A stretch of DNA of 64,000 bases from Clostridiaceae bacterium (GTDB lineage: Bacteria > Bacillota > Clostridia > Lachnospirales > Lachnospiraceae): assembly GCA_902363735.1 (NCBI GenBank), contig CABJBA010000001.1:186001-250000 (forward strand), written 5' to 3'. This document shows positions 53,742 through 62,007 of the stretch, piece by piece. Position 1 is the first letter of the stretch. Every line of letters starts with the position of its first letter. Under the pieces are notes generated by a model, which ran no database searches, was not told the DNA's origin, and saw only the letters and a program-made list of their open reading frames with translations. A program made the translations under genes and the position numbers.

Positions 53742-54680
53742 ATGACGAGAAAGCGGATTGTTTTGGCATTAGGGCATAGGGCTTTAGGGACTAATCTTCC
53801 GGAACAGAAAAAAAAGGTGGCTGAAACAGCCAGGGTTATAGCAGATTTTATTGAGGCCGGCTGGCAGGTGGCGATTACTCATAGTAATGCTCCTCAGGTT
53901 GGTATGATTCATACAGCTATGAATGAATTTGGAAAACTTCATGACGGCTATACTTCTGCTCCTATGTCTGTCTGCTCTGCTATGAGCCAGGGTTATATTG
54001 GTTATGACCTTCAAAACGGTATTCGGACTGAACTTATGAAACGCGGAATTTATAAACCGGTAGCTACGGTTCTGACTCAGATGACAGTAAATCCTTACGA
54101 TGAAGCTTTCTACACTCCTATGAAGCCAGTAGGGCGACTTATGTCAGCAGAGGATGCCAGGAAAGAGGAAGAAAAAGGAAATTATGTGGAGGAAATTCCA
54201 GGCAAAGGATTTCAACGGGTGGTAGCTTCTCCAAAGCCGGTGTCCATTGTGGAAATTGATATCATAAAGGCTGTTATGGATGCAGACCAGATTGTTATTG
54301 CCTGCGGCGGCGGCGGTATTCCTGTTATGGAACAGGGATATAACCTAAAGGGGGCCAGCGCAATCATTGAAAAAGACCGGGCTGCCGGACTTTTAGCGAA
54401 AGAAATTGATGCCGATATTCTGATGATCCTTACCAGTGTTGACAATGTCACCTTAAACTTCGGAACACCGGAAGAACAGCCTATCAGCTCCATGAAATTA
54501 GAGGAAGCCAGGGCATATATAGAGGCCGGGCAGTTCGAATTTGCCTCCATGCTTCCCAAAATTGAAGCTGCCTCGGACTTTCTTTTGAGTGGCACAAACC
54601 GGAAGGCTATTATTACTTCATTAGAAAAGGCAAAGGCCAGTCTGGAAGGGCAGGCAGGAACTACGATCAGAGAATTATAA
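53742..54680 (+). CDS. Divergent carbamate kinase
   Basis: 312 residues from ATG 53742 (GAGAGG eight bases upstream; an earlier ATG at 53721 has none). The amino acid kinase fold is intact (VIADFIEAGWQVAITH, ASPKPVSIVE, CGGGGIPV, SVDNVTLNFG), and the length fits carbamate kinase. But the canonical GGN at the ATP-phosphate loop reads GHR (residues 11-13), and HGNGPQVG reads HSNAPQVG (47-54). It may use an altered acyl phosphate or carbamate analogue, or have reduced activity. It stands alone, not with arcA/arcB. Similar GH-type variants occur, as I recall, in other Lachnospiraceae. Confidence 0.85.
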   Translation: MTRKRIVLALGHRALGTNLPEQKKKVAETARVIADFIEAGWQVAITHSNAPQVGMIHTAMNEFGKLHDGYTSAPMSVCSAMSQGYIGYDLQNGIRTELMKRGIYKPVATVLTQMTVNPYDEAFYTPMKPVGRLMSAEDARKEEEKGNYVEEIPGKGFQRVVASPKPVSIVEIDIIKAVMDADQIVIACGGGGIPVMEQGYNLKGASAIIEKDRAAGLLAKEIDADILMILTSVDNVTLNFGTPEEQPISSMKLEEARAYIEAGQFEFASMLPKIEAASDFLLSGTNRKAIITSLEKAKASLEGQAGTTIREL

Positions 54681-54745
54681 CCTTTTTGAATAGAGACATG
54701 CATAATGTTCATATCTTGAAACAAATGATATAACGGAGTCAAAAT

Positions 54746-55606
54746 ATGAAATTTTTGCAAAAAATTAAATTTGCAGAAAAGATCAGAAATTTGTCTGTCT
54801 CTCCTGATGCAGGAAAATATGGAATTAAAGTATTCCTTCTTTTTCTCTGCGCCTTTCTGGCCGGGCATCTCACTGCTATGATAACAGGACATTACAGGGC
54901 GGTGGAAACGGCTGCTGAAGGAAGCTGGGGATTAAGTTTCCAACAGGAAGGACAGCCGCCGGTAGCCAATGCGACCATGGACTATTTACGGCAATTTGAT
55001 GCATTCTATGCTGCAAAAACAACGGATAAAGTTCTCTATCTGACATTTGATGCGGGATATGAAAACGGAAACACTGCCCCCATTCTGGATGCACTGAAAA
55101 AGCACAACGCAGCAGCAACCTTTTTCGTAGTAGGCAATTACATAGAAACCTCTCCGGAGCTGGTCAAGCGAATGGTTGACGAGGGCCATATCGTTGGCAA
55201 TCACACGTTCCACCATCCGGATATGTCCAAGATCTCTTCAAAGGAGGCTTTTGAAAAGGAGCTGAGGGATCTGGAAAGCCTGTTTGAACAAACCACAGGC
55301 CAGTCTATGAAGAAATATTACCGCCCGCCTCAGGGAAAATACAGCGAAACCAATTTGCAAATGGCAAAGGATATGGGATATAAAACCTTTTTCTGGAGCC
55401 TTGCTTATGTAGACTGGTATGTGGATAAACAACCTTCCAGGGAAGATGCCCTTAAAAAGCTGATTGGAAGAATCCACCCCGGTGCCATTGTACTCCTTCA
55501 CAGTACATCCAGTACCAATGCACAGGTGCTTGATGAACTCCTGGCTAAATGGGAGGAAATGGGCTATCAGTTTAAATCCTTAGATGATCTGGTCACTTCC
55601 AGATAA
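54746..55606 (+). CDS. PdaA-like polysaccharide deacetylase
   Basis: 286 residues; a single helix (about 27-46) anchors it. The catalytic domain has the PdaA-type first motif LTFDAGYENG, then HTFHHPDMSK (HxxxH zinc site), RPPQGKYS and LLHS, typical of carbohydrate esterase family 4. In Bacillus PdaA removes the N-acetyl group in making muramic-delta-lactam for the spore cortex, so a sporulation role is likely here. It ends in a strong terminator. Confidence 0.92.
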   Translation: MKFLQKIKFAEKIRNLSVSPDAGKYGIKVFLLFLCAFLAGHLTAMITGHYRAVETAAEGSWGLSFQQEGQPPVANATMDYLRQFDAFYAAKTTDKVLYLTFDAGYENGNTAPILDALKKHNAAATFFVVGNYIETSPELVKRMVDEGHIVGNHTFHHPDMSKISSKEAFEKELRDLESLFEQTTGQSMKKYYRPPQGKYSETNLQMAKDMGYKTFFWSLAYVDWYVDKQPSREDALKKLIGRIHPGAIVLLHSTSSTNAQVLDELLAKWEEMGYQFKSLDDLVTSR

Positions 55607-55611
55607 AGGAA

Positions 55612-55660
55612 AAGGCAGTTGAAAAGATGCAGACGCCGCACCTTTCAACTGCTTTTTTAT
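55612..55660. terminator. Terminator between the pdaA-like gene and the response regulator gene
   Basis: Stem GCAGTTGAAA / TTTCAACTGC (55615-55652) followed by TTTTTT on the plus strand and TTTT on the minus strand. Confidence 0.85.
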
Positions 55661-55677
55661 GTAAACAGGATTACAAT

Positions 55678-56388
55678 TTAACTTCCCCGCATCTGCCTCA
55701 TAAATGCCTTCTGTACGTCTTTCATAAAGGTACGGCTGACAGGAATTACTTTTCCGTCTACGGCAATAACATCCTGCTTTGTAAGCTCACGGATGTTACG
55801 GATATTGATGGCATAGGCTTGATGGCAGCGGACAAATGGTTCCTTGGGAAGCTGATTTAGTAAATCCGTCAGCTTGCCGGAAACAAATATAAGACTTTGA
55901 GGAGTTGTGACCCCTACTTTCCGCCCTGCGGTTTCAAGGCAGATAATATCCTTGATTGCAATACGCTTTTTACCATCCCGGGTTTCAAACATAAATATCT
56001 GATTTAAAAACCGGCTATGGTAATCTGCATAAATGAGCCGTTCCAGTTTACCGCTGTCGACCGGCTTAATTAAATAGTGCATAGCTTCTACATCATAGCC
56101 CTGCAGGGCATAGTCCGGGCTGGAAGTGATAAAAATAATCGTTGTTTCCTTGTCTGTTTTCCGTATCCTGCGGGCAAGTGCCATGCCGTCTGTGCCTTCC
56201 ATAAGGATGTCTAAAAGGAGCAAATCATAGCGTTTCCCGTTATCTATAAATGCATTTAAGAAATCATTGTTGTTCTGGAATACTGAAATATGGTATTCTA
56301 TATTTAACTTGGAAAATATATCCTGGCATATTTTTTTCTGCGCTTCGGAAAAGACTTTCTCATCCTCGCATAAAGCAACTTTGTACAT
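55678..56388 (-). CDS. LytTR-family response regulator
   Basis: 236 residues. Receiver domain with acidic pocket E8/D9 and phospho-acceptor Asp60 (DLLLLDILM), followed by a LytTR DNA-binding domain (FETRDGKKRIAIKDIICLETAG, FVRCHQAYAINIRNIRELTKQ, VIPVSRTFMKDVQKAF). This is the AgrA/VirR type. It is divergent from the kinase gene at 56575 across 186 bases, and the two probably form one system. Promoter with an extended -10 box at 56415-56423. Confidence 0.95.
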   Translation of the reverse strand: MYKVALCEDEKVFSEAQKKICQDIFSKLNIEYHISVFQNNNDFLNAFIDNGKRYDLLLLDILMEGTDGMALARRIRKTDKETTIIFITSSPDYALQGYDVEAMHYLIKPVDSGKLERLIYADYHSRFLNQIFMFETRDGKKRIAIKDIICLETAGRKVGVTTPQSLIFVSGKLTDLLNQLPKEPFVRCHQAYAINIRNIRELTKQDVIAVDGKVIPVSRTFMKDVQKAFMRQMRGS

Positions 56389-56414
56389 AGGAATTCACCA
56401 CCATTCGTATTGTT

Positions 56415-56423
56415 ATTATACCA
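56415..56423 (-). promoter_or_regulatory. Extended -10 promoter of the response regulator
   Basis: Minus strand TGGTATAAT with no clear -35 box, consistent with an extended -10 promoter or one needing an activator. Confidence 0.5.
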
Positions 56424-56520
56424 TTTGTTGATCCATGAGGGAAGCATGTCTGTCAGGCAATTGCGGAATATGTCACTTTTGCTACCAGTTATGTTTGCAA
56501 GGAGAATTATAAAAAATTAT

Positions 56521-56529
56521 TGGTATAAT
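56521..56529 (+). promoter_or_regulatory. Extended -10 promoter of the sensor kinase
   Basis: TGGTATAAT, identical to the divergent promoter on the other strand, again without a clear -35 box; both may need the regulator. Confidence 0.5.
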
Positions 56530-56574
56530 GAATTCATGGACTTTGGGGTATGAAAAAAAAGGGGGGGTATAGCT

Positions 56575-58389
56575 GTGAAAATTTTAGTAAATAGACTGCA
56601 AAAGGCAGAGCGCGGCAACGTGGTATTTACCATACTGCTTTTGGTTTGTGCTGTTTTTACTGCCATATTTTTAAATTTTTATTTCAAGGGATATCGCCAG
56701 CCGTATCTGATGAAGGATGTCATTGACTTATCTGACGGGTGGAAATATTCCACAGAGGACAGGGGACAAACAGAGCTTGCTACCCTGCGTACCGGCCCTC
56801 ATCTCATGGCGGGCGAAACCATGACCCTGTGGCGGACTCTGGACAAGCCGCTTCAAGAAGCTGCTATCCTTATTCGCTCCAACCATCAGGCGGTTCATGT
56901 GTATCTGGAAGGAAAGAAGCTTTATTCAGACCCGGCATTGGGATCCAAGGAGAATCCCGGAATGGCACTGCATTTGATACTGCTGCCCAAAGATTATTGG
57001 AATAAAACCCTTCAAATCGAATTTACATCTCCCTATGCCCTTTATGCCGGACGCACCAGCCCTATTCTCATGGGAACGATTCCCTCTCTGGAAGCCTATG
57101 CGCTTGCACAATCAATGCGTTCCGTCATTTTCATGGCAATGTGCCTTCTGATCGGCATTGGCATCATTGCACTTGTGCTGGTGCAGACGCTCCATGGCAG
57201 CCGCCCCCAGTGGCAGAACCTGGCCATCGGAGTGTTCGCAGTCATTTGGGCATTGTACTATGTCTGTACGGAATACATTGTTTATCAGTTCTTTGAACCC
57301 TTTTGGGTATCGGCATTCAGTTTGGGGCTTTACTTTACCTTTCAAATACCTCTGACCATGTACTATTATTTTTCATTTGAACACTATAAAAAATGGATGT
57401 TGCCCGCTGTCATTCTTCACAGCAGTTTTGGTGTGGGGGCAATTCTTCTCCAGCTTTTCAATATAACAGACTTGCCTCATCTGATTAATATCAATAATAT
57501 TCTTTTGACCGGTCTTTCCTATACAATTGTACTGACTGTCCTGGAAGCGGTTAAAAAGAACCGGATGATGATGATGACGGCTCCCTTCTTAATGATTGCC
57601 TACTGCTCTATGCTGTATAATTTTTTGGTATTCTACACCCGGCATGGTGTTGTTCCTTACAGCTATAAGGACACTTATTTCCTGTTGATTCTATGTGTGC
57701 TGGTCTGCAATATACAACAGTTTTTCAGCAGCTATTATCAGGGTCTGCAGGAAAGCACAGTGCTGACTTTGCAAAACCGGCTGGCAAAGGACAACTACGA
57801 GCATATTAAATTCCATCTTCAAGAGGTGGGAGGTCTGAAACATGAAATCAAAAATCACCTTGCTGCTCTTCAAACCTATTTGACAGACGGTCGTTATGAT
57901 GAAGCGAAGCAGTATCTGGAACGCTATTCCAGGCAATCCGGGGCTATAGCCGAAGCGATTTACCACGACCATTTTCTCGTAAACGCAGTGATCGGAAACT
58001 TTATGCAACGGGCACAAGCCCTTGATGTAAAGGTGGAGCTCAACTTAAAAGCAGGGCCCATGGGGATCGCTGATCCGGATTTATACAGTTTATTTTCCAA
58101 TTTACTAGATAATGCGCTGGAGGCATGTGAGGCCCTCTCCCCTGGACGGGGGCGCTTTATCAGTCTGTTAATGGCCCGGCGGGAACCATATCTGAGCATT
58201 ACCTGTATCAACACCAGAGAGGGCAATATCCAGAGTGAAAACGGAGAAATCCAAACCATCAAGCACGGTGACGGACACGGTTACGGTCTGTGGACAATCC
58301 GGCGGATTGCGGATACTTACGATGGACTTGTGGATATAGACTATGACGAGAGCACCTTTACCATTACAGTAGCATTAAAAGACAAATAG
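56575..58389 (+). CDS. Sensor histidine kinase (GHKL, AgrC-like) with large extracellular domain
   Basis: 604 residues, GTG start with a G-rich site. One membrane helix (about 15-36), then a beta-rich extracellular domain (45-175, a DISM/jelly-roll look: WRTLDKPLQEAAILIRSNHQ, HVYLEGKKLY), then seven membrane helices (about 180-380), a coiled coil and the kinase core. Phospho-acceptor His423 is in LKHEIKNH, the ATP-binding N box is LFSNLLDNALEACE, and the G box is GDGHGYGLWTIRR. No peptide precursor or agrB gene is adjacent, so the ligand may be a sugar or other small molecule. Confidence 0.93.
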   Translation: MKILVNRLQKAERGNVVFTILLLVCAVFTAIFLNFYFKGYRQPYLMKDVIDLSDGWKYSTEDRGQTELATLRTGPHLMAGETMTLWRTLDKPLQEAAILIRSNHQAVHVYLEGKKLYSDPALGSKENPGMALHLILLPKDYWNKTLQIEFTSPYALYAGRTSPILMGTIPSLEAYALAQSMRSVIFMAMCLLIGIGIIALVLVQTLHGSRPQWQNLAIGVFAVIWALYYVCTEYIVYQFFEPFWVSAFSLGLYFTFQIPLTMYYYFSFEHYKKWMLPAVILHSSFGVGAILLQLFNITDLPHLININNILLTGLSYTIVLTVLEAVKKNRMMMMTAPFLMIAYCSMLYNFLVFYTRHGVVPYSYKDTYFLLILCVLVCNIQQFFSSYYQGLQESTVLTLQNRLAKDNYEHIKFHLQEVGGLKHEIKNHLAALQTYLTDGRYDEAKQYLERYSRQSGAIAEAIYHDHFLVNAVIGNFMQRAQALDVKVELNLKAGPMGIADPDLYSLFSNLLDNALEACEALSPGRGRFISLLMARREPYLSITCINTREGNIQSENGEIQTIKHGDGHGYGLWTIRRIADTYDGLVDIDYDESTFTITVALKDK

Positions 58390-58396
58390 ACCACAA

Positions 58397-58439
58397 GAGC
58401 TTATTCAAAACAGCCATTGTCGGAGTTTTGAATAAGCTC
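58397..58439. repeat. 15-bp perfect inverted repeat between kinase and FokI-like genes
   Basis: GAGCTTATTCAAAAC / GTTTTGAATAAGCTC with a 13-base loop, at the convergent ends of both genes and overlapping the FokI-like stop codon. It is a strong hairpin in either transcript but has no T run, so it may block RNA decay or act as a weak terminator. Confidence 0.65.
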
Positions 58440-60168
58440 AAAATATGATCTCATCATTGCAATCAAACAGGGAAAAACATTCCTCATAGCTCAAACGACC
58501 GGATTTCAGAGCCTCTGCCATCAAAAGAAGGTTCATGGAATTGATAACTGCTCCACAGATTCCGGAGCGCATGGATATATTGTTCAGCCTGTCTTTAAAT
58601 CCCCCTGTAAATGTCCCGGAAATAAAGGCAAAATGATAGCGGGTGACAGATTCCTCAAAAACCTCCCACCACTTGTTTGGATTTAGCATTTCATTGCGCT
58701 CTTTATTTTCTTCTATGTAACGGTATATTTCATCAGCCTGTTTGATAGGAAGGGAATAACCTTTTCCATATGCCTTATTATCAATAATCAACCCATCTTT
58801 TCCATAATAGACGCAGACATCTGGCTTCCTGGTATCCCCCAGCCTGGCTCCCTGAAAATCCAGTTCTGACGTCAGAAGCTGAGCTGTCTGTATCTCGTAA
58901 TCCCGGTCCGAATTGCCGTCATAGCCCAAGTCCAGAAGCACCAGGTACTTATGATCCACATGAGTCAGATGGCTTCTTAAGTAATCCTTGCATATGGATA
59001 CTTCTGATTTAACAGGAACTGATCCCTTGCCTGTACAAGGCAGCTCAAGTCCTGTTAATTCCTCCATAATTCCGTAGGTATTCCCGTTTTGTTTAACATT
59101 CAATCCAATATTCTCAAAGCTTTGTATGTCATCGAGAATGGTTTCCGCTTCTTCCTCCATACCAGCCTCTTTTAAATACTCCTTCACCTTCTCTACAGAA
59201 CGGCAGGTTCCCTCCAGATATTTTAGGATGCGGGCTCTCCGGCTGCGCAGATAATCCCGGTCTCCTGCCTTAGTCGCCAGCATGTCCCACATAACCCGTT
59301 TGGGAAGCCTGGGAAACTTGGAAATCCCCCTGACATGCTTTAAAATAGTCCTGCCCTTTAAGGTCAACTGGTAGGACTGAGGTATGATCCCGGTATAATT
59401 TCTGTTTCCAATGGAGGCCTTTACTTCCTTTTCCACCTTATTGACCCAGCCCATCTGTATAAGCCAACTGCATATGGTCCGAACGTATTTGTCACTGGTT
59501 CCTTCCGTATCCTGAAGAAGCTTTGCCTTTTCTTCCCTGGTTTTTGCCTCTTCTAATCCCTGAAGAATCATGGGCTGGGGAATGGAGGTGAAGCCTGCCT
59601 CTCCGATGAATCCAAGTCTGGCTCCTATTTCAAATTTGGTCAGATGGCCTTCTTCTCCCAGAAGAGACAGAACCCTGCATACAGGAGGATAAGAAAGAAA
59701 TGCTGTCTTTAATACTTCTTTCTCTTCCTCACTTTCCGGCAATGCCTGGGCGTACTGAAATCCTAAGGAAGAGAGAAAGCAGACATCACGAGCCCGGTCA
59801 TAATCCAGAAAACCAATGCTGACTGCCCACCTCAAAAAAGAGTCCGCAGGCCAGTCACTTTGGTATTCCTTCCTCTGTCCAGGCAGAACTGCCTGAATAA
59901 TCCCGGAACAGGGGGCACTGCTTCTGGTATGGCCTGCCGGCCTCCCCTTTCCCTTTAAATGAGTATATGGAATGACAATTTCCACACTGCTTAATTCCCG
60001 TATAAATTCCTCTCTCCCATCCTTCTCCGATATAAGCCTGGGGATTTTATCCAGGCGCAGGATCCGGTTGATTTCTGAATCCGGGACAAATACGGATACC
60101 ACATTTTTTAAATTTCCCAGAGTATAGGCCTCCTGTATCCAGCCAAATGTTCTGTCTGCCACTGTCAT
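58438..60168 (-). CDS. FokI-like type IIS restriction endonuclease
   Basis: 576 residues against about 580 for FokI, and collinear with it. The N-terminus (RTFGWIQ, SSAPCSGIIQA, DSFLRWAVSIGFLDY), the middle (SYPPVCRVLSLL, EGHLTKFEIG, GEAGFTSIP, LPKRVMWDMLAT) and the cleavage domain all follow FokI. Catalytic Asp450 (RKPD), Asp463 and Lys465 (IIDNKAY) match FokI D450, D467 and K469; KWWEVFEESV and FISGTFTG follow. Clo051 from a Clostridium is another relative. FokI binds DNA with D1-D3 and cuts at a distance after dimerising. No DNA methyltransferase is within the window, which is unusual. AGAAAGGAA precedes ATG. Confidence 0.96.
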   Translation of the reverse strand: MTVADRTFGWIQEAYTLGNLKNVVSVFVPDSEINRILRLDKIPRLISEKDGREEFIRELSSVEIVIPYTHLKGKGRPAGHTRSSAPCSGIIQAVLPGQRKEYQSDWPADSFLRWAVSIGFLDYDRARDVCFLSSLGFQYAQALPESEEEKEVLKTAFLSYPPVCRVLSLLGEEGHLTKFEIGARLGFIGEAGFTSIPQPMILQGLEEAKTREEKAKLLQDTEGTSDKYVRTICSWLIQMGWVNKVEKEVKASIGNRNYTGIIPQSYQLTLKGRTILKHVRGISKFPRLPKRVMWDMLATKAGDRDYLRSRRARILKYLEGTCRSVEKVKEYLKEAGMEEEAETILDDIQSFENIGLNVKQNGNTYGIMEELTGLELPCTGKGSVPVKSEVSICKDYLRSHLTHVDHKYLVLLDLGYDGNSDRDYEIQTAQLLTSELDFQGARLGDTRKPDVCVYYGKDGLIIDNKAYGKGYSLPIKQADEIYRYIEENKERNEMLNPNKWWEVFEESVTRYHFAFISGTFTGGFKDRLNNISMRSGICGAVINSMNLLLMAEALKSGRLSYEECFSLFDCNDEIIF

Positions 60169-60208
60169 TTCCTTTCTGTTTCGGGCTGCGTCTTAAAAAT
60201 ACCAGTTT

Positions 60209-61366
60209 CTACTCTTCCGGCTCCATTGTTTTTTCCGCACTAATTGGCCTTACGGTGATACCGTTGATTTCCACATGTTCACTGATACCGATCACAATAC
60301 AGGGACGGCCGTCGATCATCCGGTTTTCTACCAGATGTGTCTTATCAGGCGACACCTTTATGCTCACGTCAGGGGTCTTAATCTCAAAGCTTTTGGTGTT
60401 GACTACATTGGAAGCGATGAAAGCGGTTTTTTGCCCTTCTTCCCCCTCTCCAAAACGCTGGTCAAATTCCTCCAGCTTTTCCTGGCTGGCTCCATTATTT
60501 TCCAAAAGCTTTTTCATCTGATACTGGTCCAGAGTAAAGGGGGCAGGCTCATCCTTTGTTTCCTCCAGAATTTCATTTAAACTTTCATGAAGGTTTTTAA
60601 CCGTTTCAAAGTCGCAGTTTTCTCCCAGGGTTTCTTCCACAATGGCCTGAAATATCTCCTTCTGGCTTTTGGCAGACATGGGGATAATACAGCCAAGCAG
60701 TTCATCAATCAGACGTTCCGGCATCTGTTCCGGGTTTTTGGAATAAAATAAAAGGCTGTGGATGTCTGTGTTCCGGTCCGTAAAGGCAGGAAATAAAAAC
60801 CCGGTATCCGGTGCTTCCACGATCCAGTCCCTGCTGCGGTTCTCAATTACATTCGTCTCTGAATTATAGCAAAGACCAGCCTTTGACAGCTTGACAGGGC
60901 AAATGGTGCACTGGATGAATTCATAGACAAAATCAGATGCATCAAACATTTCAATTCCATCGGTCGATTTGGCTGGAATATCATAGGCACAATGGTTTAG
61001 GATAATATAATAATTTTCTCCGTAATCATAGCCGGCAATTACTTTTTCATAGAACTCTTCAACCAGAGCATCGTCCTTTAACTGGCTGTCCCGTAGCTTT
61101 AAAAGAAATTCCTGGGTTCCTCCCTCTGTTTCTGTATGTAAAGGAAATTCCATATCGATCAGGTTTTTTCCAAGGGTTCCTGACAGTCCGTTTCTGAAAA
61201 TAGTAAAATATTTAAATGCTTCTTCCTCCGGAAGAGATAAAAACGCTTCCTTCAGTTCTGTTCTCTTATTTTTTTCCGCATCCACATAACAGCCGCAAAT
61301 CCGGGTAATGGCGCAACCTGTCGGAGTGAAAAGTTTCTTTATTTCATTGGCTTCCTTTTTGTTCAT
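60209..61366 (-). CDS. DUF4317 domain-containing protein
   Basis: 385 residues from ATG 61366 (AGGAG upstream; an in-frame ATG at 61435 has no site). The N-terminus reads NKKEANEIKKLFTPTGCAITRICGCYVD, the opening of a family that is common in Lachnospiraceae and has no known function. Later blocks include YGENYYIILNHCAYDIPAKS and ISEHVEINGITVRPI at the end. No signal peptide or membrane helix. It ends 40 bases before the FokI-like gene on the same strand, so they may be co-transcribed, though DUF4317 is also found without it. Confidence 0.82.
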   Translation of the reverse strand: MNKKEANEIKKLFTPTGCAITRICGCYVDAEKNKRTELKEAFLSLPEEEAFKYFTIFRNGLSGTLGKNLIDMEFPLHTETEGGTQEFLLKLRDSQLKDDALVEEFYEKVIAGYDYGENYYIILNHCAYDIPAKSTDGIEMFDASDFVYEFIQCTICPVKLSKAGLCYNSETNVIENRSRDWIVEAPDTGFLFPAFTDRNTDIHSLLFYSKNPEQMPERLIDELLGCIIPMSAKSQKEIFQAIVEETLGENCDFETVKNLHESLNEILEETKDEPAPFTLDQYQMKKLLENNGASQEKLEEFDQRFGEGEEGQKTAFIASNVVNTKSFEIKTPDVSIKVSPDKTHLVENRMIDGRPCIVIGISEHVEINGITVRPISAEKTMEPEE

Positions 61367-61452
61367 CTTACGATCTTCTCCTGTCTTAACGTTACATTTC
61401 TGTTTAATACTAGAACAAATTCCAGCAGAAGTCAAGAACTGGGAATTGCTTT

Positions 61453-61486
61453 AAAAAGCTCACATACCTTACGGCCTGTGAGCTTT
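61453..61486 (-). terminator. Terminator of the desulfoferrodoxin gene
   Basis: Stem AAAGCTCACA / TGTGAGCTTT (61455-61486) followed by five T on the minus strand. Confidence 0.85.
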
Positions 61487-61497
61487 CCCATTTTTCT

Positions 61498-61872
61498 TTA
61501 TTTCTCTGCTTTCCATAATCCGTGAAGATTACAGTATTCATATGCGGCAATTACCTCATCGTCCTTGCAAAGAACAAATTCAGCAACCGGCTTATCGCCC
61601 GGGTTCAGTACCTTTCTCTGATTTCCCTGCTTGGTCTCTAAAACAATCCAGCCAATGAAATGCTCAGGAAGCATTGGATGTTCTACAGAACCTACGGTTA
61701 CTTTTACATTCTGTCCGTCGATTTCAATGACTGGAACGTGTTTTTCTGTTGCCGCATCAGTTGTATTAGCTACCAATTCTGCCATCTTCTCACCACAACA
61801 AGTAATGGTGCCGCCTTTTTCTTCCACAACCGCTACAATGTTTCCGCAATGTCTACATTTTAAAAACTTCAT
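61498..61872 (-). CDS. dfx: Desulfoferrodoxin (superoxide reductase)
   Basis: 124 residues; AGGAGGT precedes ATG. N-terminal desulforedoxin centre with Cys6, Cys9, Cys25 and Cys26 binds one iron in a rubredoxin-like site. The catalytic iron is held by His45 (EKHVP, with Glu43 and Lys44), His65, His71, Cys114 and His117. It reduces superoxide to hydrogen peroxide without making oxygen, the usual defence of anaerobes. It has a near-consensus promoter and its own terminator. Electron donors (rubredoxin) are not adjacent. Confidence 0.97.
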   Translation of the reverse strand: MKFLKCRHCGNIVAVVEEKGGTITCCGEKMAELVANTTDAATEKHVPVIEIDGQNVKVTVGSVEHPMLPEHFIGWIVLETKQGNQRKVLNPGDKPVAEFVLCKDDEVIAAYEYCNLHGLWKAEK

Positions 61873-61917
61873 GTGAATACCTCCTATTTCTTTCTGATCC
61901 AGATTAATTACACGGCA

Positions 61918-61946
61918 AGTATATCACGAATTCTGTTTTTTTACAA
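61918..61946 (-). promoter_or_regulatory. Promoter of dfx
   Basis: Minus strand TTGTAA (61941-61946), 17 bp spacer, TATACT (61918-61923). Confidence 0.7.
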
Positions 61947-62007
61947 TATATTCCAGCTTTATCTTCCTATTTTGACAAAATTATAACTATTATCGAATTA
62001 ATGAATA

